Positions 1-8,735 of a stretch of DNA of 64,000 nucleotides are shown here, one piece after another; positions within the stretch are counted from its first letter, which is position 1, and every line of letters starts with the position of its first letter. Position numbers and translations under genes: made by a program. Below the pieces are notes generated by a model, which had not been told where the DNA came from, did no database searches, and saw only the letters and a list, made by a program, of their open reading frames with translations. Where the stretch lies: assembly GCF_963966145.1 (NCBI RefSeq), contig NC_091046.1, positions 26,164,001-26,228,000 on the forward strand, in the 5' to 3' direction. This DNA is from Tenebrio molitor (lineage: Eukaryota; Arthropoda; Insecta; Coleoptera; Tenebrionidae).

Positions 1-679
1 CCAATCTATCGTTTCATGAACATTACGACTTCTTGATTTCCAGGGGAAGAAAAATGCTGGGATGTTTAAAAAGATGGACAGCGGATTTTAAGAACACCAG
101 AACGATTATAATATTATATAATTCCTTGGTCCGCTCCACATTAGAATATAATTGTGTTATCTGGTCACCTTTTTACAGTACTCACATTTCACCTATCGAG
201 TCGGTACAGAACAATTTCTTGAAGTATTTAAAATACGAGTATAAGCTGACAACTCAAAATATCAATTTTGATGATTTGCACTCTGTAGCCGCTTACATGT
301 CTTTGCCCTCACTTAAAACCAGACGGGATTGTCACAAGCTGTGTTTTCTACATAAAATAATTAATTACAATGTTGACTCTTCTGATGCTCTGCTTCGTAT
401 CGGCTTTAATGTTCCTTTATGTAACCTCGGACACCCGAATTTGTTTCATGTTCACTGCCATAAACACAATTACTCCGACAATTCACCCTTGAATAGTGCC
501 CTCCGCCTGGCCAACCTTTATTGTAATGTATTAGACTTCTGTGGAGTCTCGATAAATAAGAGTGATTGTAGGAGAGTTCTGTGCACGTGATACATTTTGT
601 TCTTGCTAATGCTTCATGTGTGTTTTCTTTTTCTTGTAATTGCTCTCTTGGCGTGAATAAACTATTATTATTAAAAAAA
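1..679 (+). mobile_element. 3' end of a jockey/CR1-type LINE
   Basis: The element runs in from beyond the left edge. It holds the C-terminal region of a reverse transcriptase ORF, then a short 3' UTR ending in an AT-rich tail (AATAAACTATTATTATTAAA) near 660-679. Such a simple-repeat or A-rich tail is usual for non-LTR elements. The sequence immediately beyond it reads on the opposite strand as a different conserved ORF, so the LINE appears to have inserted into that ORF. Confidence 0.75.
3..590 (+). CDS. LINE reverse transcriptase, C-terminal part (partial)
   Basis: The frame is open to the window edge and ends at a stop at 588-590. Codons before the apparent start at 33 read ...LSFHEHYDFLISRGRKMLG, the usual segment after the RT fingers/palm in jockey/CR1-clade LINEs (LGVxFDxxLxFxxHY). 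It is followed by the family pattern SLVRSTLEYNCVIWSP and SIESVQNNFLKYLKY. The catalytic YxDD box lies outside the window. No frameshift is visible in this part. The product would serve target-primed reverse transcription; this copy is probably 5'-truncated, but that cannot be seen here. Confidence 0.8.
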   Translation, partial: NLSFHEHYDFLISRGRKMLGCLKRWTADFKNTRTIIILYNSLVRSTLEYNCVIWSPFYSTHISPIESVQNNFLKYLKYEYKLTTQNINFDDLHSVAAYMSLPSLKTRRDCHKLCFLHKIINYNVDSSDALLRIGFNVPLCNLGHPNLFHVHCHKHNYSDNSPLNSALRLANLYCNVLDFCGVSINKSDCRRVLCT

Positions 680-957
680 TTTTCTCCCGCAGAGATGATA
701 TCTTCACTATCAGCATTTTCATCTTTGAATATTTGAATCAAGTTACTAAGTGACTTATTCTTTTCTAGCAAGTTAAAAAACTTAATTTTACCTCTATTAA
801 ACAAACAAGATGCGGTATCACAGCTACTGAATGCGTGTAGAAATAAGATATTATCAGCTACAACATCACTGAATTGTAAACTCCGAGGAAAGTAAGTTTT
901 TTCAACTATTTTTCCTTTGCCAGGTTTTCGAAAATATACATTTACAATGGGTGTCAT
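680..957 (-). pseudogene. Conserved arthropod ORF with HAFxxCDT motif, truncated
   Basis: On the minus strand this reads NILFLHAFSSCDTASCLFNRG followed by an acidic tail (KDENADSEDIISAGENFF). The HAFxGCDTTSxxxxxGK pattern is one I recognise from large, uncharacterised, repeat-like arthropod and cnidarian proteins. I know no proven function. The frame has stops about 12 nt upstream of its first Met. Downstream it is cut at 679, where the LINE tail begins, so only a fragment of about 90 residues remains. Confidence 0.55.
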
Positions 958-1373
958 GCATAAAAGTTAGCAAATGCTTTTACTTACAATTTTTAAGTAA
1001 ATACTGAGATCCGTATGCATAATCCTAGTAACTACTTAACAGCATTTGCTTAAATAATTTTTTTAACTTGGTTAAGGTTTTGCTTAATTTTCCAGCAACT
1101 ACTTAAAACGGTATGCATAATAATGAGTATTTACTTCAAAGTTTAAGTAAATACTTATATTTTTTCAAGTTACTATTCAACTAGCTTGAACCAAATACCT
1201 ATTTGACAATAGTGGCGAAAAGTGTTGTGAATAATTTTAGACAAAATGGCTCAATTTGTTCCGCCAGACCAAGAAATTAAAGTTTATAAACCACGAAAAA
1301 TCGCTACCGCAAACATTTACAAATATAGACTTGAGAAATAAAATGTTGAATATCTTGTGGAAACCTTGTTGAA

Positions 1374-1555
1374 AGAAAAAAAATGAAACACGAGGTGAAG
1401 TGCTGTCTCCTATACAGAAGATGGATTTGTGGGAGAACCAGGTTTTTAGGTATTTAAAGATGTGTGAGAAGTTACTCTTTAATAAATACTTTCTTTATTG
1501 CCAGGTTGGAGTTGGCGAAGATGGTGGAATTCATCAGAGCACTGTCTCGGTTTTA
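1374..1555 (+). pseudogene. Harbinger transposase HTH fragment
   Basis: Reading across small disruptions gives TRGEVLSPIQKM... and then VGVGEDGGIHQSTVS. The second block matches the helix-turn-helix of PIF/Harbinger transposases (xVGxxxGIxQSTVS). An in-frame CAG/GTTGG junction at about 1504 looks like a former splice site. No DDE domain remains. It could also be another HTH transposase; the Myb-like partner nearby favours Harbinger. Confidence 0.45.
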
Positions 1556-1600
1556 ATATTGTTTATCTTTTTTGAAATTTTGATGTTTGTAATTTCTTCG

Positions 1601-1807
1601 CTAAAAATTTGTGTATAAGATTTGCAAAGTTCCTGAAGAGCCCTCTTTTTTTTCGTTCATTGCAGGAATTTGCGACTTATTTAATACCACCGGCCATTTT
1701 TTCAACAAATTTAAAAATGTTCCTTGTTTGTCCTCGGACCTATTACCTTTTGATAAGCCGTTCATTTCGCAATCGATTAATAAATCGTCGGAATTCAATG
1801 AACACAT
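1601..1807 (-). pseudogene. Myb/SANT-like protein N-terminus (Harbinger accessory gene)
   Basis: The minus-strand frame contains QGTFLNLLKKWPVVLNKSQ followed by IPAMNEKKE. That is the start of the Myb/SANT-like DNA-binding domain of insect MSANTD-type proteins (FLxLxxKYPVLxxKSQxPxxKxxKE). The domain is cut after its first helix, and no further homologous sequence follows. In intact Harbinger elements this protein helps the transposase bind the ends. Confidence 0.5.
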
Positions 1808-2024
1808 TTTTATTTTTGGTTTTACTATTGTTTATGCCGTTTTTGTATTTCACGAATATAATCTATCTATCCGATTAAATGAATCTGACAATCTGACCTG
1901 TGAATCTGACTTTTTGTCATGTACTGACGAGTAAAGTTTTAAAATAAAAATAGCATTTGCTGGAAAATTTGGTAGAATTTGTTTAATAGCAAAAGTAAAA
2001 GCTTATGCATGCGAAATTAAGTAA

Positions 2025-2587
2025 ATAATAAATAATTGAATTAAATTTTTACGTGCTGCCAACTGAAGCGTATTAATCCGGCCTTCTCGATTTTTTTTTT
2101 ATTTTCGATCGCACGGTATTTAATGTTACAGCTTCAGCAGTTGTTTCCTCTACCAGAGAGAGTCGTAAATAATCTGTAATAATTTTTTTCTCTTTATTAC
2201 TATAAATATTTAACACAAAAACAAAGATATTTACACACTGAAAATGTATTTTTATAAACTAAAATTGACCTGTCCAAAGATTTTTTGGAAAAAAATTTTG
2301 TTTAATTTTTAAGGAATTTATTCCATACTTTTGCCGCTCACTGTATAAACGATAAAGTTTATAGCATTCAAACGTGAACACGGTGTTAGCTGACATGCAA
2401 CTTGACATGTTTTTATACAGAGTGTCTATAAATGATTGTGGCATCCAAGTAGACTTTGATTGTGTGCCGACTCTTTCACCAGAAATCGAATAATATTAGC
2501 CTGATCTACGATAATATGCAATCCCAGAACAAATTGGTTTTCCTGGTTGCCTATTGCCTAGCTTGACAAAATTAACGCTTACAAAAT
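2025..2587. other. AT-rich spacer, no gene recognised
   Basis: I see only short frames with no family match. The phrase around 2420-2445 (GTCTATAAATGATTGTGGCAT) looks like the end of a dispersed repeat, but no partner was found in the window. Confidence 0.5.
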
Positions 2588-2725
2588 AAATAGTTATTTA
2601 CACTACGAGAGAGGAAGGTAAAGCTTTTGTTCACGCGAGTTGCATGTTCGGCCACGACGCGCAGCGGAGTGGACGATGCAATTCAAGTGAACAAAAGCGA
2701 CCTTACTCTCGAGTGCTGTATTTGA
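2588..2725 (+). repeat. Box plus long palindrome upstream of Crypton-like gene 1
   Basis: The box AAATAGTTATTTA (2588-2600) is followed at once by an imperfect palindrome. Its left arm (CACTACGAGAG...AAGCTTTTGTTCAC...GTTGCAT) pairs with the right arm (ATGCAATT...GTGAACAAAAGC...CTCTCGAGTG). The apex, near 2655-2678, is GC-rich (CGACGCGCAGCGGAGTGG). It lies directly upstream of the tyrosine recombinase gene and resembles the palindrome next to the second recombinase gene in layout, not in stem sequence. Confidence 0.7.
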
Positions 2726-2904
2726 TTTTGTTCGATACCAGACATAACTCCTTAGAAAATGAGCCTGTAACTTTATATTCAAAATTTTAAATAAAATTTA
2801 AATAAAATAAATAAATCACATTTTTGGAGAGATCTGTTGCTATGGAAAAACATAAAATACAAAATAAACAAAGTCAATATAGTGATTGTGTACACGTTGT
2901 GGAA

Positions 2905-3915
2905 ATGGATGATGAAGAATTCTATGTTCCTGATGATGTTCTGCAAGAGGTACCAAATGCTACCTACAAAATCTAAATTACGATACGAGAAAGAACTGGA
3001 AAAATTTAGACAATGGCAGACCGAGAAACGGATCAAAGGAATAGATGAAAATGTTATAATGGCATATTTTAAGAATATAGGACCAGCATCAGCGTGGTCG
3101 CGGTATTCAATGTTGAAGAGTACACTCTTTGACATCTCCAGGTAAGAGGTTTTTTAATAAGCTATTAGTCGTTTTAATATAATAAATGTTACTGGTTCAG
3201 CAGCCTTACTTCCTTTTTGAAAACAAAGTGTAGAAACTATCGACCGAAAAAAGCTGCAACTTTTTCAAGAAACGATGTTTGCAAGTTTTTACTGGAGGCG
3301 GCGGACCAAGAGTGGATTCTTCAGAAAGTTATATTAATAATGGGCATATTCGGTGGCTGTCGTTGTGACGAATTATGTAAAATGATGATAAATGACGTAG
3401 AAGAACATTTTGAGGACGTTAATCCAACATTAGTTGTAAAAATTCCAATCACTAAAACTGGTGTATCTAGGAGCTTCACAGTAGTTGAAAATGGAATGGG
3501 AATAAATTTCCTGGATATATACAAAAAGTATAAAGAACGTAGACCCATTCCTGACGGACGGCTTTTTCTTCAGTCTCGAAAAGGAACTTTTACACGTCAA
3601 GTCTTAGGAGTAAATTCAATAGCTAAGGTACCAGGACAAATTGCTGAGTATTTGAAGTTGCCAGAGAGAGGAAGTTTTACTGGTCATTCTTTACGTCGAA
3701 CCTCTGCCACGTTGTTGGCTGATTCAGGAGCAGACATATTGACACTAAAACGTCATGGCTCTTGGAAGCCCAACAGTGTTGCGGAAAGTTATGTCTCTGC
3801 GTCCAAAACGAGCAAACTAGAAATAGCCAAAAAATTTCAGAAAATGCACCAGGTTGTTCTACGTCTAACAGTGTTGCGGAAAGTTATGTCTCTGCATCCA
3901 AAACGAGCCAACTAG
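2905..3915 (+). pseudogene. Crypton-like tyrosine recombinase, frameshifted
   Basis: Exon 1 starts MDDEEFYVPDDVLQEV at 2908. It shifts frame near 2965-2975 and continues as the core-binding domain (LRYEKELEKFRQWQTEKR) to a donor at 3142 (CAG/GTAAGA). Exon 2 starts at 3201. The catalytic domain has GGCRCDEL (Arg I), the Lys region ITKTGVSRSF, GHSLRRTSATLL (HxxR), KRHGSWKPNS and the nucleophile Tyr in VAESYVSAS. A second frameshift in an A-run near 3830 moves the C-terminus into the tandem repeat. The gene layout, including intron position, matches the intact minus-strand copy at 12.0-13.1 kb. Family: phage-integrase fold, Crypton clade. Confidence 0.75.
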
Positions 3916-4056
3916 AGATAGCCAAACAAAATTCAGAAAATGCACCAGGTTGTTCTTCTACGTCCAACAGTTTTGCCGGAAGTTATGTCTCTGTATCCAA
4001 AACGAGCAAACTACAAAATTCAGAAAATGCACCAGGTTGTTCTTCTACGTTGTTGA
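3770..4056 (+). repeat. Triplicated Tyr-containing C-terminal segment
   Basis: Three tandem copies of about 90-95 bp each encode a version of NSVAESYVSASKTSxLEIAK followed by SENAPGCSSTS. The unit includes the recombinase nucleophile Tyr. Copies start near 3770, 3862 and 3957; the third has AGSYVSV and a short deletion. Copy 1 differs in frame from copies 2 and 3 by one base. Confidence 0.8.
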
Positions 4057-4127
4057 TAAATAAAAATTCAAACATTTTTGTTCGATACCTCCCTACAAAG
4101 TGGGTCTGTATCCATGGTTACCAGTGA

Positions 4128-4196
4128 GTGAAGTTTTCACTTTCGCTCATTCTCTTTCGCTCACGCACTTTCGCTCACGCACTTTCGCTCACGCAT
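4128..4196 (+). repeat. Short tandem repeat CTTTCGCTCACGCA
   Basis: About four imperfect copies of a 14-bp unit (ACTTTCGCTCACGC) lie just downstream of the Crypton-like gene and its right-hand direct repeat. They could be part of the element's 3' end or an independent simple repeat. Confidence 0.7.
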
Positions 4197-4435
4197 AATT
4201 GAAATCCGATTTTATGAAAAAGAACTTGTAAATTGAAAATAACAACTAATAATAACATTAACAATTCATTACTTTTTTACAATGTGTATATCTATCTTAT
4301 CAATTTTACAGTTCTTAAACTCCACGATCCTGAAAACATCGTCTATTTCACTATTTACCTCTTTTGTTGCGTCAACTTCCTTCTCCGTTTGTGCAGTGAT
4401 GTTGTTAGCAATTACATTAAAATAAATTAATGAAA

Positions 4436-4684
4436 TCGTCGGCTACACTAGCAAAGCACGTAACTCCACATTTTAGTGAAAATGATTTGTTTACCCCATT
4501 TAATTAATCAGAAGGTAAAATGTATAGGTTTTTTCTGTTTAAACATTCATTTTAATTAGAAATATAAAATATTAAAGAATTAAAAAAAAAACAAAATGCA
4601 ATTTTGTTTCTGGTACAGTTTATTGTTGCTCCTGTAAGATTTTGCATTTTGGAGTTACGTGCTTTGCTAGTATAGACGACGAAA
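4436..4684. mobile_element. MITE with about 38-bp terminal inverted repeats
   Basis: The left end reads TCGTCGGCTACACTAGCAAA...GCACGTAACTCCA and the right end is its near-exact inverse (TGGAGTTACGTGCTTTGCTAGTATAGACGACGA). The interior is about 170 bp of AT-rich, non-coding sequence. The superfamily is not clear. Sequence between 4197 and 4435 holds nothing recognisable. Confidence 0.8.
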
Positions 4685-4792
4685 TGCATTATTGATAGGT
4701 CTCAACTCTCTCAACAAATTACGTATTTATTGAACACTTAAGAAGAAGGTAAATAACATCAGTGACTCAATTAAAAAATGTAACAATGAAAA

Positions 4793-5517
4793 TTAAAGAA
4801 ATGGTTCGAAGTGTCCTCCATTTTGCTGTAAACATCTTCTTACTCTCATTTTCTTATTTTCAAAAATATTTTGTAACATCTGTTCATTCATGTTACGACA
4901 ACAGTTGGTAATCTCTTCCATTAACTGATTTAAATTATTCATTTGTCGTTTATACGAGTACACTTCGTTTTTCAAGTAGCCGAACACAGAAAAGTCTAAG
5001 GGAGTTAAGTCCGGCGAACGCGAAGGCCATGGCGTATTTGTACCTCTACTTATGACACGTACACCGAAAAAGTCACTTAAATACTGAAGATTTGCACGGG
5101 TTGTATGCGGTGTCGCACCATCTTGCTGAAAATAACCACACTGAAGCTCTTCATCATCTAACTGGTTAATGAATTCATTCAAAATTAATTCCCTGTATCT
5201 CTCAGCATTAATAGTTTGATGGAAAAATATAGGACCAATAAGTTTCTCCGCGAAACTGCAATCCATACGCCAACTTTCATTGGATGCAAGGGGGCTTCAA
5301 CAAACACATGTGGATTTTCAGAACTCCAATAGCGAACATTTTGTGAATTGACGTATCCTGATACATGACACCAAGCTTCATCTGAGAAGAAACTCAAATC
5401 AAACAATCTGTCATTATTGAGATTATTCTGAAACCAGTTACAATAATTTATGCGGCTTTCAGGGTCATTAGGCAGAAGCTCTTGTACAGTTGTTACTTTG
5501 TGCGGATGGAAATGCAA
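4793..5517 (-). pseudogene. Mariner-type (DDE_3) transposase, catalytic part
   Basis: The minus strand reads HFHPHKVTTVQELLPND, then FFSDEAWCHVSGYVNSQNV (first Asp), GYFQQDGATPHTTRANLQYL (second Asp) and WPSRSPDLTPLDFSVFGYLK (third Asp). It ends QQNGGHFEPFL, the usual C-terminus of this IS630-Tc1-mariner group. A one-base shift at about 5265 separates the two frames (KVGVWI / MDCSFAEKLIGPIFF). The N-terminal half lies at 7238-7600; the retroelement at 5518-7238 split the gene. A second copy of the family is at 57.5-59.2 kb. Confidence 0.85.
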
Positions 5518-6659
5518 GGAACTTTATCTCTTTTAGACTCTCCAATCTTTGACCAAGGCTTCAAAAACACTGTCGAAAAAACTATTATTACAGTTGAAAA
5601 TCTTTTAAATAAAGCTGAATTTCTTAGCAGACACGTGGCTTATACCTTAATCAAGAACTGTCTTTTCATACCAAAATTTAATTTTTTATTAAGAACAACT
5701 CCTTTTTGGAAATTTTCTAATTACGTTAATTCCATTGATTCTTCTTTAAAGTCTTCTTTAGAAAAAATACTTAATTTACGTTTAACTGATTTACAATGGT
5801 GTCAGTCCACTTTACCGATTAGATTTGGTGGTCTGGGAATTCGCCGCATTTCCGATATTTGCCTCCCTGCTTTCCTATCTTCAGTTCATGGTGTTAAAAA
5901 GCTTGTTTCTCAATTACTAAATTCAAAGGATAATGAGCTTATTATTCACCATTATGATGAAGCTTTAGCAGTCTGGGATGTAGAAAATGAGAACGAAAGA
6001 CCAACAATTCCACAATTTCAGAAGAATTGGGATAATATCAATATCAAAAGAATAATTGACAATGACTTAATCTTTAATTCATCTAGGGACTTGGCTCGTT
6101 TTAAGGCTTTGCAATGCAGAGAATCAGGATCTTGGTTACATGCAATACCTTCTCCTAATATTGGTACCCTTTTAGATAACACTTCCTTCCAAGTTTGTAT
6201 TGGTTTAAGATTGGGTTGTAATCTTTGTACACCTCATATTTGCAAATGCAATGCGAAAGTTGATGAAATTGGTATTCACGGTCTAAGTTGTTCCAAAAGC
6301 AGTGGTAGATTTTCAAGACACACTGAAATTAATTCTATTATCAACCGGTCTTTGACTTCTATTCATGTTAATTCAACTTTAGAACCAAACGGACTATCTC
6401 GTGATGACGGAAAACGCCCTGATGGGATGACTTTAATACCGTGGAATAAAGGTCAACCTTTGGTTTGGGACGTTACTGTCGTAGATACACTTGCAGACAG
6501 TTACGTATTGAAAACATCTGAAGTCTCAGGTTTTGCCGCTGAAATGGCTTGCAAACGCAAACATAACAAATATCGTTCAATTATTTCGTCAAACTACATA
6601 TTTAAAGGTTTAGCCTTTGAAACCTTAGGCCCTTGGTGCAAAGAAACAATAGATTTTAT
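5518..6659 (+). pseudogene. RT thumb, CCHC and restriction-like endonuclease ORF, first part
   Basis: The frame opens with LLDSPIFDQGFKNTVEK. The RT thumb region follows (SLEKILNLRLTDLQWCQ, RFGGLGIRRISDICLPAFL). Next is a Cys/His cluster (CNLCTPHICKCN, then HGLSC), and last RDDGKRPDGMTL with LVWDVTVVDTL. The cluster plus PD...D motif resembles the C-terminal restriction-like endonuclease of R2-type elements; this family is widespread in invertebrates as an unnamed ORF. Family assignment is inference. The frame runs into the insertion at 6660 and its apparent stop at 6673 lies inside that insertion. Confidence 0.65.
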
Positions 6660-7021
6660 GCCACTAATTGTGTAAATAACTATTATCTAATCCCGTGGGA
6701 TAAATGACACTTATCCCACTCATTTGAGTGGAATAAGGAACTTCATTACCGGACGCATTGCATTACTCCACTCAGTGGGATAAGTGAGCTTCATTACCCC
6801 ACTCAGTGGGATAAGTAAGTCATTATTCCACTGAGTGGTGTAATGAAAGTGGCGGAAATAAATTAGATTTACCTTTTTTTTTTTAATTCGGGGCGGTCTT
6901 TAAAATTTTGTACATAACACGTGGGCTAAAGCATATTACAGGAAACTCGTGTGATTACAGATGAACTCGGGCTAACGCCCTCGTCATCTGCAATCTTCAC
7001 ACTCGAATCCTGTAATATTGC
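6660..7021. mobile_element. 362-bp palindromic non-autonomous insertion, TSD TTTTAT
   Basis: The 6-bp word TTTTAT stands at 6654-6659 and again at 7022-7027. Taking out the insertion plus one copy rejoins the retroelement ORF in frame (DF then INVIGDRL). The insert carries the box TAAATAACTATTA at 6673-6685. A cluster of short palindromes follows (CCCACTCAGTGGGATAAG-like, about 6689-6850), and a 91-bp hairpin forms its right end. It encodes nothing. Confidence 0.8.
6931..7021. repeat. 91-bp hairpin at the right end of the insertion
   Basis: The arms GCATATTACAGG...ACTCGTGTGATTACAGATGA...CTCGGGC and GCCC...TCATCTGCAATCTTCACACTCGA...CCTGTAATATTGC pair over about 43 bp around a TAAC loop. The right arm ends exactly at the insertion boundary. 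Confidence 0.85.
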
Positions 7022-7027
7022 TTTTAT

Positions 7028-7187
7028 TAATGTCATCGGAGACCGACTTATCGCGGAATCGGGGGATTCAAAATCTAAGAAATTCCTTTTTGAGAGGATT
7101 TCCCTTGCCATTCAACGTGGAAACGCTGCAAGCATTCGGGGCACTTTTCCAGATTCCGCATTATTATCGGAAATTTTCGCATTGTAA
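7028..7187 (+). pseudogene. RT/endonuclease ORF, C-terminal part
   Basis: This continues the 5518-6659 frame after the insertion: NVIGDRLIAESGDSKSKKF, then ERISLAIQRGNAASIRGTF. The pattern GDxRxxxFLxQRISxAxQRGNAASVxGT is the usual tail of this invertebrate ORF family. It ends with a stop at 7185-7187, followed by about 50 bp of AT-rich 3' UTR. Confidence 0.7.
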
Positions 7188-7237
7188 ATTAAAAATGTTA
7201 TTTTATGTTAAATTTTAATAAATCTTGATTTATAAAT

Positions 7238-7600
7238 TTAGTTCTTTTTAGCAATTTTATGACATGTACTGCGAGGTACACCAGTCTGAAGAGCCAGTCT
7301 TGTAAGGGATGTTCTCGGATCTTCTTCTAAAGTATCTCGTATGTTTTCAACTACATCTTCCATCACCTTGGGACGACCTGACGATTTCCCCTTTTCAACA
7401 CTACCGGTAGCAACAAAACGATCAACAATTCGATGTATGTGAGCTGCAAGGGACTTTTCTAAAATATTTTGGTCCGGGTAGTTGGCTAAAAATTCTTCTT
7501 TAGAAGCTTGAACGCTGCATGTCCATTCTCCGTCTCTTTTAATACAGTTGCGGTAATAAGACATTATAATGAACTTATTTTGTTCAAGTGTGAACACCAT
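7238..7600 (-). pseudogene. Mariner-type transposase, N-terminal HTH part
   Basis: It starts MVFTLEQNKFIIMSYYRN, the N-terminus of the same mariner-type family as 4793-5517. The bipartite helix-turn-helix follows (IHRIVDRFVATGSVEKG, SSGRPKVMEDVVENIRDTL, LALQTGVPRSTCHKIAKKN). The frame meets a stop right after KKN, where the inserted retroelement begins; in the family this would run on to the LHxHPYKV block, seen here at 5517. Confidence 0.85.
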
Positions 7601-8417
7601 TTTAGCAATTACTTCTAAAATATTTGAGAGGTTATAAAATTATAAAAACAGATAAAGACAATACCTTTGTAACACCACCGGAAGTTATCTAGCTTTGAAA
7701 AAAGCTTTTTTTAAACAATAAGCAGACCAGGAACGCAAGAAACAACAAAACAAGACTTCGAAAGCGGAAATTAGGTTAAGTTGACTTCGTGTTGACAGCT
7801 TGTGAATATATTTGACAATTTGGCGGATTTGGCGGTTAGTAGTCGACGAATTTAAAGGGGTTGGCAAATTCAAATTCCAGAGCCCTCTGCGATCCCACAT
7901 TCTTTTATAGACAGTCTGTACAACCGGGCCGTAGAGTAATATTTTCCTCGTTATCGTCGAATTCGGAATCTGTTTCAAATATCTTGATCATCATCTTGAG
8001 ATTCGAAGTCATCGTCACTTTCGGGAACTATAATGCGATTTAGTTCATCGTCTTCGTCTTCCGACAGGTCGGGATCGTCACTTTCATTACCAATTGGTAT
8101 GCATATTTCTTATTCCAATAAAATTTGATTGGATCCAGCTGAAATTAACAATACTTACTTAAATATAAGTAAGGCAATAGCCTATGTTGCATAAATGCAT
8201 GAAGTAGCAGCAAAACTTTAAGCGCATAGTGTCCCATATATGAATCAAAGAAACTTTTGGACAAATAAATAAACAAAAAAAATAACTGTGACAAACTTAC
8301 CTTCAGATGAAAGAGAAACGAATGCACTCCCCACCGATATTTTTTTCAACCACTATAACCACAATTTACTAAGAAAAACTTAAATTTGAAAACAGGTAAA
8401 CCCTCACGACATCGTAA
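7601..8417. other. Intergenic, with an acidic minus-strand coding remnant
   Basis: Between about 7930 and 8085 the minus strand reads NESDDPDLSEDEDDELNRI, then VPESDDDFESQDDD, a stop, and in another frame ETDSEFDDNEEN. Acidic N-termini like this occur in piggyBac-type transposases, but no diagnostic motif follows, so the identity is open. The rest is non-coding. Confidence 0.35.
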
Positions 8418-8735
8418 AGCTGGATTTATAACTCGATTGAAATCGTAATCCTAATTTGAATCGGAATTGTAAGCGTATGGTCTGTGAGCGTATGAATCGT
8501 AAAGAAAACTGTATAGTTATTTTATAACGTGCGTACAATCAATGCGCAGAGGCACAAACACAACACTCAAACAGAGTGAAACAGCTGACAATGCTGACAT
8601 GTGCTGCCAAATATCAACGGTCAACGCAGAAGGTGTTCTGTGGTGGAGGTTAGCAACATTTATCTTTGCTAAACGTAATAACAGGCACTGAAAAACGTTT
8701 CAATTGAAACGAAAGGGCGTAGCGAGCCGTTAGTA

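Larger units (their letters stand above)
954..2024. mobile_element. Small degenerate PIF/Harbinger-like remnant
   Basis: The stretch starts and ends with inverted ATGCATAA-type motifs (near 955 and, inverted, near 2004). The same word recurs inside at about 1014 and 1112, together with ACTACTTAA/AAGTA words. Subterminal repeats like these are common in Harbinger elements. Inside are a transposase helix-turn-helix fragment on the plus strand and a Myb/SANT-like N-terminus on the minus strand, the two genes Harbinger elements usually carry. Exact ends and target duplication were not resolved. Confidence 0.45.
2726..4089 (+). mobile_element. Crypton-like tyrosine recombinase element 1
   Basis: A 14-bp direct repeat, TTTTGTTCGATACC, lies at 2726-2739 and again at 4076-4089, bracketing the recombinase gene. 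Cryptons move through circular intermediates and leave short direct repeats, so this repeat could be the recombination site (inference). The left copy abuts the box-palindrome at 2588-2725. No reverse transcriptase or DDE domain is present. Confidence 0.6.
5518..7238 (+). mobile_element. 5'-truncated retroelement with RT thumb and PD-(D/E)XK-like domain
   Basis: The element starts abruptly inside a reverse transcriptase ORF and ends in a short AT-rich 3' UTR. On both sides the minus strand reads the interrupted transposase (...TCHKIAKKN before it, HFHPHKV after it). The 5' truncation plus an intact 3' end fits target-primed insertion of a non-LTR element. It is itself interrupted at 6660-7021. 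Confidence 0.75.

Noticed and set aside
660..679. LINE tail AATAAACTATTATT as a further copy of the palindrome box
   Set aside because: It lies at a LINE 3' end with no palindrome next to it; similarity is to be expected in AT-rich tails.
4128..4196. CRISPR-like array
   Set aside because: Units are 14 bp with no spacers, in a eukaryotic context; it is a simple tandem repeat.
7685..7978. 97-residue minus-strand ORF
   Set aside because: No family match and overlaps a more plausible acidic remnant in another frame.
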